Source: Fodinibius saliphilus (GTDB lineage: Bacteria; Bacteroidota; Rhodothermia; Balneolales; Balneolaceae). From it: a stretch of 64,000 nt of DNA. The notes beneath the pieces were generated by a model, which saw nothing but the letters and a program-made list of their open reading frames with translations, was not told where the DNA came from and ran no database searches. Below are positions 54,342-63,280 of this stretch, piece by piece; positions within the stretch are counted from its first letter, which is position 1, and every line of letters starts with the position of its first letter. A program made the position numbers and the translations under genes. The stretch is taken from the NCBI RefSeq assembly GCF_005869845.1, contig NZ_VAWF01000005.1, positions 1 to 64,000 on the forward strand. Reading direction: 5' to 3'.

Positions 54342-54824
54342 CTATTTTATAACTCTAATATTAATAGGACCAGCGGCAAAGTTATCAGTGTCAATGTTAT
54401 TCATTGATAAACCATTTTCATTAACCACTTGAACTTCCAAATTAATATCTGAAGGATCATTGGGTACGGTAGGTATGGTATATTCAATTCGTAAAGAATC
54501 TGTCTGACTAGCTTCCGAAAAACTGGCTTCCTCATATCCCCACTTACTGTATACTTGCTGAGAGGATTGGTTCACCACAGAATCTTTCAGTACGATCTCC
54601 TTAACAGGATCTTCCGACCAGAAAAGGAGATCTAACTCTACTGTTTCTCCCTCCTGGTATTCATCTTTTTCGTTTACTATTTCAAAATCGGAAATATTGG
54701 GATAAGATCGGCCGGTTTCCTCCATGTTATCTTTCAGCCAATTATCCTCTTCCATACATGATATCATCAGAAAAGCTGTAACTAGAAGTAATATGAGATT
54801 TTTCATAACAATTATCTTTTTCAT
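54342..54824 (-). CDS. Small lipoprotein of the SusC/SusD locus
   Basis: This 160-residue lipoprotein has a signal ending LMISC (Cys23 with the first start; a second start at residue 7 is possible). The mature part, about 130 residues, is predicted beta-sandwich (DLLFWSEDPVKEIVLKD) and resembles small surface components that sit behind SusD in many loci. It begins 20 bp after susD. It may help bind or hold the transported ligand; no family was recognised. Confidence 0.75.
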   Translation of the reverse strand: MKKIIVMKNLILLLVTAFLMISCMEEDNWLKDNMEETGRSYPNISDFEIVNEKDEYQEGETVELDLLFWSEDPVKEIVLKDSVVNQSSQQVYSKWGYEEASFSEASQTDSLRIEYTIPTVPNDPSDINLEVQVVNENGLSMNNIDTDNFAAGPINIRVIK

Positions 54825-54844
54825 AATTCTGAATATCTTTTGGG

Positions 54845-56332
54845 TTAGTTATAAAACCACATTGGCGTGCTAATACTCTTTTGGGCCTTTTTAACTTCTG
54901 CTTGATTACGGCTCAACTCAGAACTCGGATACACCGCACGTTGGATCCAATTCCCATTTAAGTCGTCATTGTGGTCTGCAGGTAACGCCAAATCTTTAAA
55001 TATTTGCGGATCAAAATCATAGCGCCGATAATCGTTGTAGACTTCCGGATTTAAGAAGAGGGCTTTAAATTTCTCTTTCATTATAAGCTCCATCGTCAAA
55101 TTACCGGGGCCTACATCAACACTGGCGGCACTCATATAGTCATTCTTCTCAGTAGCTGATACCCCGAGCTTATCCATATTTGCGCTAATCCCAGCCATAT
55201 ATGCATCATAAGCCTGCTGTGAAGCACCAGTAGCTGATGCATTGCCACTATTAAATTTTAGAAAAGCAGCCTCTGCTTCAATAAACTTCATTTCCGCATA
55301 GGTCATCATTAGAATTGGGGCCGCTGCCTGGGAATGAAAAGTTTCGTCCGTAAATACAGTGTTAGAACTGTTATCAGGTGCATCTCCATTAACACCGAAA
55401 TTGCCGTTTTCACTGCCATAATATTCTGCATCCCCTCCATTTCCAGCAATAATAGGCAAACGTGGGTCCTCCTCAGGATAGGTTTTTCCATTCATCATAT
55501 CAATAAGCTGATCGGAATGTACTGGAGCAGGATTACCTGTCTGAGCTGCCAAGTAAGCACTAGTATGCCAAGGGTTCAGGTTCTTTTCATTATTGTAGTT
55601 TACCTGGAAATCATCTGCATTGCTGGTATATGCATCTCCTAACGCTGAGAGTGCATTATCAGCTGCATTCACAGCTCCCTGTGCGGTAAGGTGGATAGCA
55701 ATACGAGCTTTTAAAGCATAGGCTGTTTTTTTCCATTTAGCGATATCTCCCCCATATATGAGATCATCACTACCCGGCTCATTAAATTCGGAAGGTGCTT
55801 TTTCTAATTCTGTTATACCTTCATTGATGAGCTGATTTATAGTGTTATATATCTCTTGTTGGTTATCATAGCTTGGCGAAAACTCTCCCTCTTTAAAAGC
55901 ATCATTCCAGGGTATATTTTCCCACGTAGTAGTAGCAAGACTCAGGTTATAAGCTTGCATAACTTTAACAATACCAAGATAGTGGGCAGCATCGGCCTCT
56001 TTCGCCTTTTGTTCCATCTCATCAAGGTTATTCAAACTCGATAGATAGATTTCTACCCATGCACCGGCTATTTGAGATTCTTCATGAGAGTCAGTTTCGC
56101 CCACAAATGAAATATGTTGAGCATATTGAGAGAACGTAAATGCAATATCGTAATGCGCCTTACTCGTAGAAACCAACACCGGCGGAAGTAATGCATTTAG
56201 TCCTATCTCATCTTTGAAAACCCTATTGGGATCTTCGTTGGTATCTCCTCCTAAGTAATTCTCACAAGCGCCAAATGTAAAAACTACTAGGATACATACT
56301 AAAGTCGTAATATATTTCTGTAATTGTTTCAT
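54845..56332 (-). CDS. SusD/RagB-family outer-membrane lipoprotein
   Basis: The ATG at 56332 (MKQLQKYITTLVCILVVFTFGAC) begins a clean lipoprotein signal; the frame opens four codons earlier. The 495-residue protein has helical repeats of the SusD-like_2 type (LLPPVLVSTSKAHYDIAFTFSQYAQ, PILMMTYAEMKFIEAEAAF, YDAYMAGISANM) and the family's conserved C-terminal region (LFLNPEVYNDYRRYDFDP). It sits on the cell surface as the lid of a SusC channel and binds the incoming ligand. It is 17 bp after susC. Confidence 0.93.
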   Translation of the reverse strand: MKQLQKYITTLVCILVVFTFGACENYLGGDTNEDPNRVFKDEIGLNALLPPVLVSTSKAHYDIAFTFSQYAQHISFVGETDSHEESQIAGAWVEIYLSSLNNLDEMEQKAKEADAAHYLGIVKVMQAYNLSLATTTWENIPWNDAFKEGEFSPSYDNQQEIYNTINQLINEGITELEKAPSEFNEPGSDDLIYGGDIAKWKKTAYALKARIAIHLTAQGAVNAADNALSALGDAYTSNADDFQVNYNNEKNLNPWHTSAYLAAQTGNPAPVHSDQLIDMMNGKTYPEEDPRLPIIAGNGGDAEYYGSENGNFGVNGDAPDNSSNTVFTDETFHSQAAAPILMMTYAEMKFIEAEAAFLKFNSGNASATGASQQAYDAYMAGISANMDKLGVSATEKNDYMSAASVDVGPGNLTMELIMKEKFKALFLNPEVYNDYRRYDFDPQIFKDLALPADHNDDLNGNWIQRAVYPSSELSRNQAEVKKAQKSISTPMWFYN

Positions 56333-56349
56333 GGACATTTCCACTTAAT

Positions 56350-59300
56350 TTAAAACTTAAGATTCATACTGAATGACAAGCTACGCGTCGGCGGTATATT
56401 CAAGCCGGTAAATCCATAAGTGTTTGAACCTGCTGCGTACTGTTGTCCTTCTGGATCAAAGCCCCTGAAAGGAGTATTTAGAAACAGGTTTCTGCCAGTA
56501 ATACTAAATGAAGCTGACTTTAGCGGAATTTTCTGAATAATTTTAGCAGGCAAGTCGTATGATAGCCGCACATTCCGCAGACGAATCCAGGAAGCATCCT
56601 GTACTAATATTTCTGATGCCCTATTAAAACGGGTTGAACTGCGATACACCCCCTGGTTTAACCTTACAGGTGTAGTATTGGGTGATCCATCAGAGGTTAC
56701 TCCCTGGAAAATGACTTCATCATTTCTCCATTTCGTTATCTCCAGAATACCATTTCTGATACTATTACGCTGCCCTGAATCATATGCATCAGCACCCATC
56801 CTAACTTCTAGTAAGAATGACAAGGATATATTTTTATAATTAAAGGTATTGGTAATCCCACCTTGCCAATCAGGAAGGGCATTTCCTACTTTTACTAATG
56901 TATCAGTTTTAACAGTTGGCAAACCATCATCGGCAATCAGCAACTCTCCATCAGCAGTATATTCAAACTTGTATCCATATAAGTCTCCCATTTCGCCTCC
57001 TTCCTGGATACGGTTGACAACACCGGCAAAACCGCTATTAGCAAATTCAATAACATCTAAACCTTCCGGCATTTCGGTTACTTCACTTGCTACCGAAGAC
57101 CAGTTAACTGCAAGATCCCAACTAAAGTCATTATTCTGTATGGGAGTACCATTTACGAGCAGTTCCAGTCCCTCGCTCTCAATTTCTCCGGCATTAGTTG
57201 TATACCGCGACAAGCCCGAGGGATTACTAACAGGAAATGCAACAATCTGGTTCTTACTGGTTTGATTAAAGTAAGTAATATCAAAACGCAATCGGTTGTT
57301 GAGAAAGCGTAGATCTGTTCCTACCTCAAAAGAAGTAGTAATCTCCGGTTTTAGATTAGGGTCTCCGGCCCGAGTATCTTTACTAAAGCCCCCTACACTA
57401 CCAAAGGGGAAATCTGAATCTCCTTCAAAATACTGCCCCACACTATAAGCAGGAGCATCTTTCCCAACTTTTGCCCAAGAAAAGCGAACCTTTCCAAAAG
57501 GGAACCAATCACTGTTGGCTAACCCCAGATCTTCGGTAAATACATATCCCAAACTAGCTGAGGGATAGAAGAATGACCTATTATCTTCAGGTAAAGTCGA
57601 AGACCAGTCGTTACGTCCGGTAAGAGTCAAAAAGTAAGTACCATCATACTCGAGCTTTGCATCAGCAAATACTCCAACTAATCGGCGCAATAAAGCAGAC
57701 TCATTAGTGAAGATATTTGTAGTATTTGCAAGCGAGCGAAAGTCACTGATATTTAACCCTTCGCCTCTAGTATTCAAGCGCTCCGACTTTACATCCGTAA
57801 CTTGATTACCTAACACTAATGATCCACTTAACTTCTCACTGAAATCACGATTTGCTCGGAGATACAGATTTGAATTTAACTGTCGATAATTAATCTGCTC
57901 TTTTACTAAGAATCCATTAACCTGGGTACCGACATCCAGATTAGGAGGAACAAAGCGCTCTCTGGCATCATTGTAATAATCAGCACCAAATTTGTAATCC
58001 AGGGAGAGCCAATCAGTAAAATCATAGCTCAAACCTACATTTCCGATTATGCGGTTAACATCATCCTCAAGTGTACTATGTTCCGCAAAATATCTTGGGT
58101 TATCAATAAAACCGGAATTAGGATTACTTCTAAATCCGGAATAATTTTTCTGGTCCCCATCCGGGAACTCATAATCATTTACATCATTAGAAGGAGTCCA
58201 ATAAGACAAGGAACTCATAATTGATTTATCTCCTCCCGTTGGTCTCACTCCTCCAGAATTCGAGTAATTTACCGACCCCGAAATATCAAAGTCCTCAGAG
58301 ACTTTATGCGAGCCGGATAATTTAAACGTAGTTCGACTCCATTCTGTATTGGGGACTATACCTTCTTCATTCACATTAGAAATCGAAGAAAAATAAGTCG
58401 TATTTTCATTTCCTCCTGAAATACTTAATGAATTACTGATATTCATTGATCGACGGAAAAAGCGTTCAAAGTTATTATACACTTTGGAAGACTCTGTTGT
58501 AGGAGGCCCATACTGCCAAAACTCGAAGCCGAATTCACGATAAGGTAAAGCGCCATAATAACCATGCTGGTAATCATCCTGAATCTCTGGCACCTTATTA
58601 ACTTCGCTAAAACCAACCTTAGAGTTTAGCGTAACCTGAGTATTACCGGCCTCTCCTTTTTTAGTTGTAATTTCTACGACCCCGTTAGCTGCCCTCTGCC
58701 CATACAATGCTGTAGCAGCCGGCCCCTTAAGAATCGAAATATTCTTAATATCGTCGGGATTTATATCAGCACCACGATTTGAAAATGAAAACTGTTCAGC
58801 ACTACCGGGCGAATTAGTACCTTCGCTGGGAAGCACATTTCCATAGCTAGTCTCATTACTTACCGGTACTCCATCAATAACAAACAAGGGTTGATTATCT
58901 CCACTAGGACTAAGTGAAGAAATACCCCGAATTGTAATATCCATACCTGCTCCGGCTGCTCCACTAGTATTTTGAATATTGACGCCAGCAAGCTTTCCCT
59001 GCAGTGCTCCTACTAAATTAGATTCTCCACTTTCTGCAATCTCATCACCTGTTATCTCCTGTACCGAATATCCCAGTGATTTTTTTTCTTGCTCAATGCC
59101 AAATGAAGTTACTACTACTTCATCAAACTTTTGCGCTTCGGGGGCCATTTCGACATCTATGGTCGTTCGATTATTAATTGGCACACTTGTTCTACGATAA
59201 CCGATAAAAGAGAATACCAGCGTATCAGCTTCTTCTGGTACATTAAGCGAATACTGCCCCTGTTCATTCGTAGAAGTACCAACAGTAGTATTTTTGACAA

Positions 59301-59820
59301 AAACATTTACACCAGCCATAGTTTCACCGGTTTCAGCATCAGTAACGGTCCCGGTAATCTCTTGTTGGAAAACCACAGAGGTCTTCGTGAGATCGATCCG
59401 TTTTCGTAAAACAATCTCCCGTGTTTTAGAAATGACGGCTTCATACTCGGTCGCCTCCAGAATCTGCTCTATAGCATCTGAGGCAGTTATATAATCATAC
59501 TTTAAGGTGATTGGTTTATTAAGTGATTGCAGCTCGGCGTTATAGGCTAAACCTAAACCAGCCTTCGAAACCACCATTTCCAGTACTCTTTTGCGAGAGA
59601 TATCTTGCTGGTTAACAGAAATTACTTTTTGCAACTCCGGTACCTGGCTTGAATACTCATCAACAGAATAAAATGATTCTGCCATTGCATCTTGCGAAAC
59701 GGATGTCAAATATTGTGCATTTGCCACATTATAACAGCCTTGGGTTATGGGCAAGATTACCATCCCGAAAACCCCCAAGATAACAACCCGTTTAATCAAA
59801 GTTGATAACAATTTATTCAT
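56350..59820 (-). CDS. SusC/RagA TonB-dependent transporter with STN signalling domain
   Basis: This roughly 1156-residue outer-membrane transporter (ATG at 59820 chosen over 59835) has a signal peptide (about 1-40), an STN domain (about 65-140) that signals to FecR, a CarboxypepD_reg-like domain (ITGTVTDAETGETMAGVNVF, about 155-230) and a TonB box (DEVVVTSFG, about 236). A plug domain follows (LQGKLAGVNIQNTSGAAG, GPAATALYGQRAANGVVEI) and then the beta barrel, ending in GLNIPPTRSLSFSMNLKF. It works with SusD; the ligand is unknown. The STN domain ties it to the FecR and sigma genes upstream. Confidence 0.93.
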   Translation of the reverse strand: MNKLLSTLIKRVVILGVFGMVILPITQGCYNVANAQYLTSVSQDAMAESFYSVDEYSSQVPELQKVISVNQQDISRKRVLEMVVSKAGLGLAYNAELQSLNKPITLKYDYITASDAIEQILEATEYEAVISKTREIVLRKRIDLTKTSVVFQQEITGTVTDAETGETMAGVNVFVKNTTVGTSTNEQGQYSLNVPEEADTLVFSFIGYRRTSVPINNRTTIDVEMAPEAQKFDEVVVTSFGIEQEKKSLGYSVQEITGDEIAESGESNLVGALQGKLAGVNIQNTSGAAGAGMDITIRGISSLSPSGDNQPLFVIDGVPVSNETSYGNVLPSEGTNSPGSAEQFSFSNRGADINPDDIKNISILKGPAATALYGQRAANGVVEITTKKGEAGNTQVTLNSKVGFSEVNKVPEIQDDYQHGYYGALPYREFGFEFWQYGPPTTESSKVYNNFERFFRRSMNISNSLSISGGNENTTYFSSISNVNEEGIVPNTEWSRTTFKLSGSHKVSEDFDISGSVNYSNSGGVRPTGGDKSIMSSLSYWTPSNDVNDYEFPDGDQKNYSGFRSNPNSGFIDNPRYFAEHSTLEDDVNRIIGNVGLSYDFTDWLSLDYKFGADYYNDARERFVPPNLDVGTQVNGFLVKEQINYRQLNSNLYLRANRDFSEKLSGSLVLGNQVTDVKSERLNTRGEGLNISDFRSLANTTNIFTNESALLRRLVGVFADAKLEYDGTYFLTLTGRNDWSSTLPEDNRSFFYPSASLGYVFTEDLGLANSDWFPFGKVRFSWAKVGKDAPAYSVGQYFEGDSDFPFGSVGGFSKDTRAGDPNLKPEITTSFEVGTDLRFLNNRLRFDITYFNQTSKNQIVAFPVSNPSGLSRYTTNAGEIESEGLELLVNGTPIQNNDFSWDLAVNWSSVASEVTEMPEGLDVIEFANSGFAGVVNRIQEGGEMGDLYGYKFEYTADGELLIADDGLPTVKTDTLVKVGNALPDWQGGITNTFNYKNISLSFLLEVRMGADAYDSGQRNSIRNGILEITKWRNDEVIFQGVTSDGSPNTTPVRLNQGVYRSSTRFNRASEILVQDASWIRLRNVRLSYDLPAKIIQKIPLKSASFSITGRNLFLNTPFRGFDPEGQQYAAGSNTYGFTGLNIPPTRSLSFSMNLKF

Positions 59821-59962
59821 ATGACTAACCTCCAATTAAAATTGTTCATTTGTAGAAGTAAACCTCTAGTTATTTTTATGTATTAGATCGTATCCCTTTT
59901 AGTCTTCGTTTTCTGTTTTTGCTTATCACTCACTGATGGCGAGCTCATTTTAGCTTATATCT

Positions 59963-61027
59963 TTATTTAGTCCTTAAAAAAGTGACGCGATTTTCTGCAA
60001 GCTCGTATTCTATATCCAATGACATCGCAATTACATTAAGTACATTCTTAATTGAGCGGCTTTTTAAGTAGGCTGTTAGTTCTTTATTTTTTATCTCAGA
60101 GTTCTCAAAAGAAACTTCAATCCCATATCGCCTTTCGAGTGATTTAGCAACATGCGCCATTGGTTCTTCATTAAACTTTAAGTATCCCTTTTTCCAGCTG
60201 AGGTATAATTGCATATCCTCAACTTTAGTCATTCTTATCCTATCACTACCTAGCTCATAAGCACCCATTTCCTGGGCCGTCAGTAATCTTTTAGCAGTAT
60301 CCATAGAATCTGTTTTCGTGAAGGAAACACGTCCTTCTTCAACCACAACCCGAACATTTTTGTCCTCTTCATATGATCGAACAGTAAAAGCAGTTCCTAA
60401 TACCCGGATTTTTGTCCCGCGCGAATGAATTATAAAAGGTCGTTCGGAATTACTTTTAACCTTGAAATAGGCTTCACCTTTCAAATAAACTTCCCGAATA
60501 TCAGTTTCAAACTTTTCAGGAAATCTCATAGAACTACCTGCATTTAACATCACTTTTGTCCCATCTCCCAGTGTCAGGTTAACCCGCTGAGCATTAGCGG
60601 TACTCACTTCACGAAGAACGGTTTCGGTAACTTTAGGTTCCGGGCTATACCAATTTTGATATGCGAATACCCCTATTAAGGCTGCAAGTAAAAATATTGC
60701 TGCTATGCGAACAACTTTTTGTGTCATCGAATGGATAGAAGAAGAACGATATTTTTTAGCATAAGAGTGTTGTTTATTACTAGGCAATTCCCCTTCCTTT
60801 TTCAGCCGTTTCTGCAATTTTTTCCATTGTTCATCTGTACCAAACATGCCGTACACGGCGCTTTGATCTTTCTCTGAACTATCCCAAATACGCTTAAACT
60901 GTTCAACCTTTTCCTTATTTTTCACATCAGCACTTATCCAGTTTTTTACTTTGTGTTCTTCATCTGGGGTACAATCACCAGCCATATACCGAGCTAAAAA
61001 ACGGTTATCAATGTCATCAAACTTCAT
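59963..61027 (-). CDS. FecR-type anti-sigma factor
   Basis: This 354-residue inner-membrane protein starts with a short cytoplasmic sigma-binding domain (LARYMAGDCTPDEEHKVKNWI), followed by a membrane helix (about 102-122). A periplasmic FecR domain follows (VNLTLGDGTKVMLNAGSSMRFPEKF) and a C-terminal DUF4974-like domain (LYLSWKKGYLKFNEEPMAHVAKSLERRY) that meets the STN domain of the transporter. It holds the ECF sigma factor until the transporter signals. It lies between the sigma gene and susC, the standard order. Confidence 0.95.
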   Translation of the reverse strand: MKFDDIDNRFLARYMAGDCTPDEEHKVKNWISADVKNKEKVEQFKRIWDSSEKDQSAVYGMFGTDEQWKKLQKRLKKEGELPSNKQHSYAKKYRSSSIHSMTQKVVRIAAIFLLAALIGVFAYQNWYSPEPKVTETVLREVSTANAQRVNLTLGDGTKVMLNAGSSMRFPEKFETDIREVYLKGEAYFKVKSNSERPFIIHSRGTKIRVLGTAFTVRSYEEDKNVRVVVEEGRVSFTKTDSMDTAKRLLTAQEMGAYELGSDRIRMTKVEDMQLYLSWKKGYLKFNEEPMAHVAKSLERRYGIEVSFENSEIKNKELTAYLKSRSIKNVLNVIAMSLDIEYELAENRVTFLRTK

Positions 61028-61246
61028 ATACGTATTTCTCTTTCTATTTTAAGATCGATCTTCACTTATATGACAGTTGCAAATACGGCTACCCCCAAAA
61101 AAAATTTAAGAGAAATGTTTTTTAGAATTTTTTTGGAAATTGCTAGAATTGGAAATTAAGATAGCGACAATAACCAAGTGGGAACAATGGTAATGTTTGG
61201 CAACTACCCTTCCTCCTTCGAAGCGGGGAAAATGGATACGGTTTTT
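61028..61246 (-). promoter_or_regulatory. Long leader between the ECF sigma and fecR genes
   Basis: A 219-bp gap separates the sigma factor stop from the fecR start. Most such gene pairs are closely spaced. No frame is present. It may hold a separate promoter for fecR, but no convincing promoter motif was found. Confidence 0.35.
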
Positions 61247-61816
61247 TTACAGTTCAAGATCGATACTGGTTCGAATGTCATCCAGGGCCAACCCCATATG
61301 GTTTTCAACTGTTTTTCTACTAATATCCAGCACTTCCGCAATCTCTTTATAACTTAGCCCGTGTTTACGATGTAGTACAAATACCGACTGACGTCGTTGT
61401 GGCATCTCTTTTACGATACTCCAAATTACCTTTACCAACTGTTCATCACTTTGACTTTTCTGGGATGACTGGCTGGGGGCTACTTTTTCTTCTTGCAACG
61501 ACAATTGCTTTTTTAGCTTCTCCTGATGATCTCTTTTATCGATAAAGTTTAGGGCTTCGTTACGTACAGCCCGAAACAAATACGCTTTAAGTGAAGTATG
61601 AACATTCCAATCCCGCCGTCTTTTCCATAGCTTATAAAATACCTCTTGAACTACATCCTTTGCTCGTTCACTGGACTTTGTGAACTGTAACGCATAGGAG
61701 CAAAGATCAAAAAAGTATTCAAAAAATAGCTGCTCAAAAGCCTGTGGATTGCCCTCGCGGACTTTTTCCACCAGGTGTTTTTCAGACTTATTCTTTTTTT
61801 CTTCAATAATGTCCAT
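61247..61816 (-). CDS. ECF-type RNA polymerase sigma factor (FecI/Bacteroidota group)
   Basis: This 189-residue sigma factor has region 2 (FFDLCSYALQFTKSSERAKDVVQEVFYKLW, about 32-62) and region 4 with a helix-turn-helix (LSYKEIAEVLDISRKTVENH). The linker between them is short. It is the first gene of the regulatory unit and most likely switches on the susC operon when the ligand is bound. It begins about 115 bp from the divergent lysC gene. A 219-bp gap separates it from fecR and holds no gene. Confidence 0.93.
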   Translation of the reverse strand: MDIIEEKKNKSEKHLVEKVREGNPQAFEQLFFEYFFDLCSYALQFTKSSERAKDVVQEVFYKLWKRRRDWNVHTSLKAYLFRAVRNEALNFIDKRDHQEKLKKQLSLQEEKVAPSQSSQKSQSDEQLVKVIWSIVKEMPQRRQSVFVLHRKHGLSYKEIAEVLDISRKTVENHMGLALDDIRTSIDLEL

Positions 61817-61930
61817 ATACTTTGCTAAAAAACTAAAAACCCACCAACCGTTTTTATAAATTTGCCTTCCTCAATTATCAGCAAGAAAACCTATTAAATA
61901 ATTATTAAAAATAAATAACCCTAATTTCGA

Positions 61931-63280
61931 ATGAAGATCCTCAAATTTGGCGGTACGTCCATGGGTGATGCCAATACCTGGCAACGAGTACTAAATATTA
62001 TTGACCGATACCAAGCTCCTTTTATTGTGGTATCAGCTACTGCTCGAACAACTCGCGAACTATTATCAGCCGCAAATAAGGCTATTGAAAGCCTTTCTGA
62101 AGCACAAACAAAAGCAAAAAGTATTCAACAACGACACCAAAAAATAATCTCTAAATTTACAGATGATTACCCTAAAAAAGGAGATCAGTGTCAAAACATT
62201 TGCGGTCAGTGGATTGATGAACAGATTAGAGAGCTTAAACAAGCCCTTATTAATATCCAGGAAGCCAAAGAGTTAACGCCTAAAACAAAAGACGCTATTC
62301 TCTCGATCGGTGAACAGCTATCCTCTTATCTTTTTGTGCAGTGCGGTTCTCTTTTTGGGATACCAATGCAATGGGTAGATGCAGCAGATATCATTCGTAC
62401 AGACTCTGATTTCGGACAGGCCAACCCAGACACTGATTATCTAAAGCAAAAAGCTCCTGAACTTCAAGAGCTTGTACATTCCAATCGGATTCCTGTAATG
62501 GGCGGGTTTTACGGGCACGATGCAAACAACACCACTACAACTCTCGGCTTCGAAGGTTCGGATTATACTGCCAGCTTAATTGGCGCTACTCTTAATGCAG
62601 AAGTAATTGAAATATGGACCGACGTCAGCGGTATCTATACCTGTGATCCTCGTGTTATTGACGATGCTAAACCTATTTCTCACCTTAGTTTCCAAGAAGC
62701 TACAGAACTTGCGTATTTTGGGGCAAAGGTATTACACCCCTCTACTACCAAACCGGCATCTCAAAAACAAATTCCCATTTCTGTTAAAAATATATTTGCC
62801 CCTAATGAACCCGGAACTTGTATCTCCCATGAGATACAGGAAACGGAAGGGGTAAAAGCAATGACCTTTAAAAAAGACTGTGTAGTTATCACAGTAACAT
62901 CATCAAATACGGTGATGGGGTATGAGTTCTTGGCCAATGTTTTCGATATCCTGCGCTGGCACCATCTCCCTGTTGATGCAGTTACTACTACGGAAGCTTC
63001 GGTCTCTATTGCTATCGAAAATGGAAATCGCATTGATGATGCGATAGAACAGTTACAATCCTACGGGTCCGTTGAATTAGATTCCAGCCAAGGCATTATT
63101 AGCTTGGTAGGTTGTGCTACAAAAAAAGCACAATTGTTGGTTAATGATATACTGCTATACCTGAAAGATACCCCTGTAAATATGATCTCTTTTAGTCAGC
63201 CTAAAGGTAATTTAAATATTGTAGTGCCGAAGGAATATGTCATCCCATCTATAAAAGAGATACACCAGCAGCTGTTTTAA
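61931..63280 (+). CDS. lysC: Aspartate kinase
   Basis: This 449-residue monofunctional kinase opens the lysine, threonine and methionine pathway by phosphorylating aspartate. The nucleotide motif MKILKFGGTSMGDANTW at the N-terminus and GFEGSDYTASLIGATLNAEVIEIWTDVSGIYTCDPR (about 201-236) are both diagnostic. Two C-terminal ACT domains (about 310-449) allow feedback control by end products. It is divergent from the sigma factor gene and overlaps the CNNM gene tail-to-tail by 4 bp. Confidence 0.95.
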   Translation: MKILKFGGTSMGDANTWQRVLNIIDRYQAPFIVVSATARTTRELLSAANKAIESLSEAQTKAKSIQQRHQKIISKFTDDYPKKGDQCQNICGQWIDEQIRELKQALINIQEAKELTPKTKDAILSIGEQLSSYLFVQCGSLFGIPMQWVDAADIIRTDSDFGQANPDTDYLKQKAPELQELVHSNRIPVMGGFYGHDANNTTTTLGFEGSDYTASLIGATLNAEVIEIWTDVSGIYTCDPRVIDDAKPISHLSFQEATELAYFGAKVLHPSTTKPASQKQIPISVKNIFAPNEPGTCISHEIQETEGVKAMTFKKDCVVITVTSSNTVMGYEFLANVFDILRWHHLPVDAVTTTEASVSIAIENGNRIDDAIEQLQSYGSVELDSSQGIISLVGCATKKAQLLVNDILLYLKDTPVNMISFSQPKGNLNIVVPKEYVIPSIKEIHQQLF

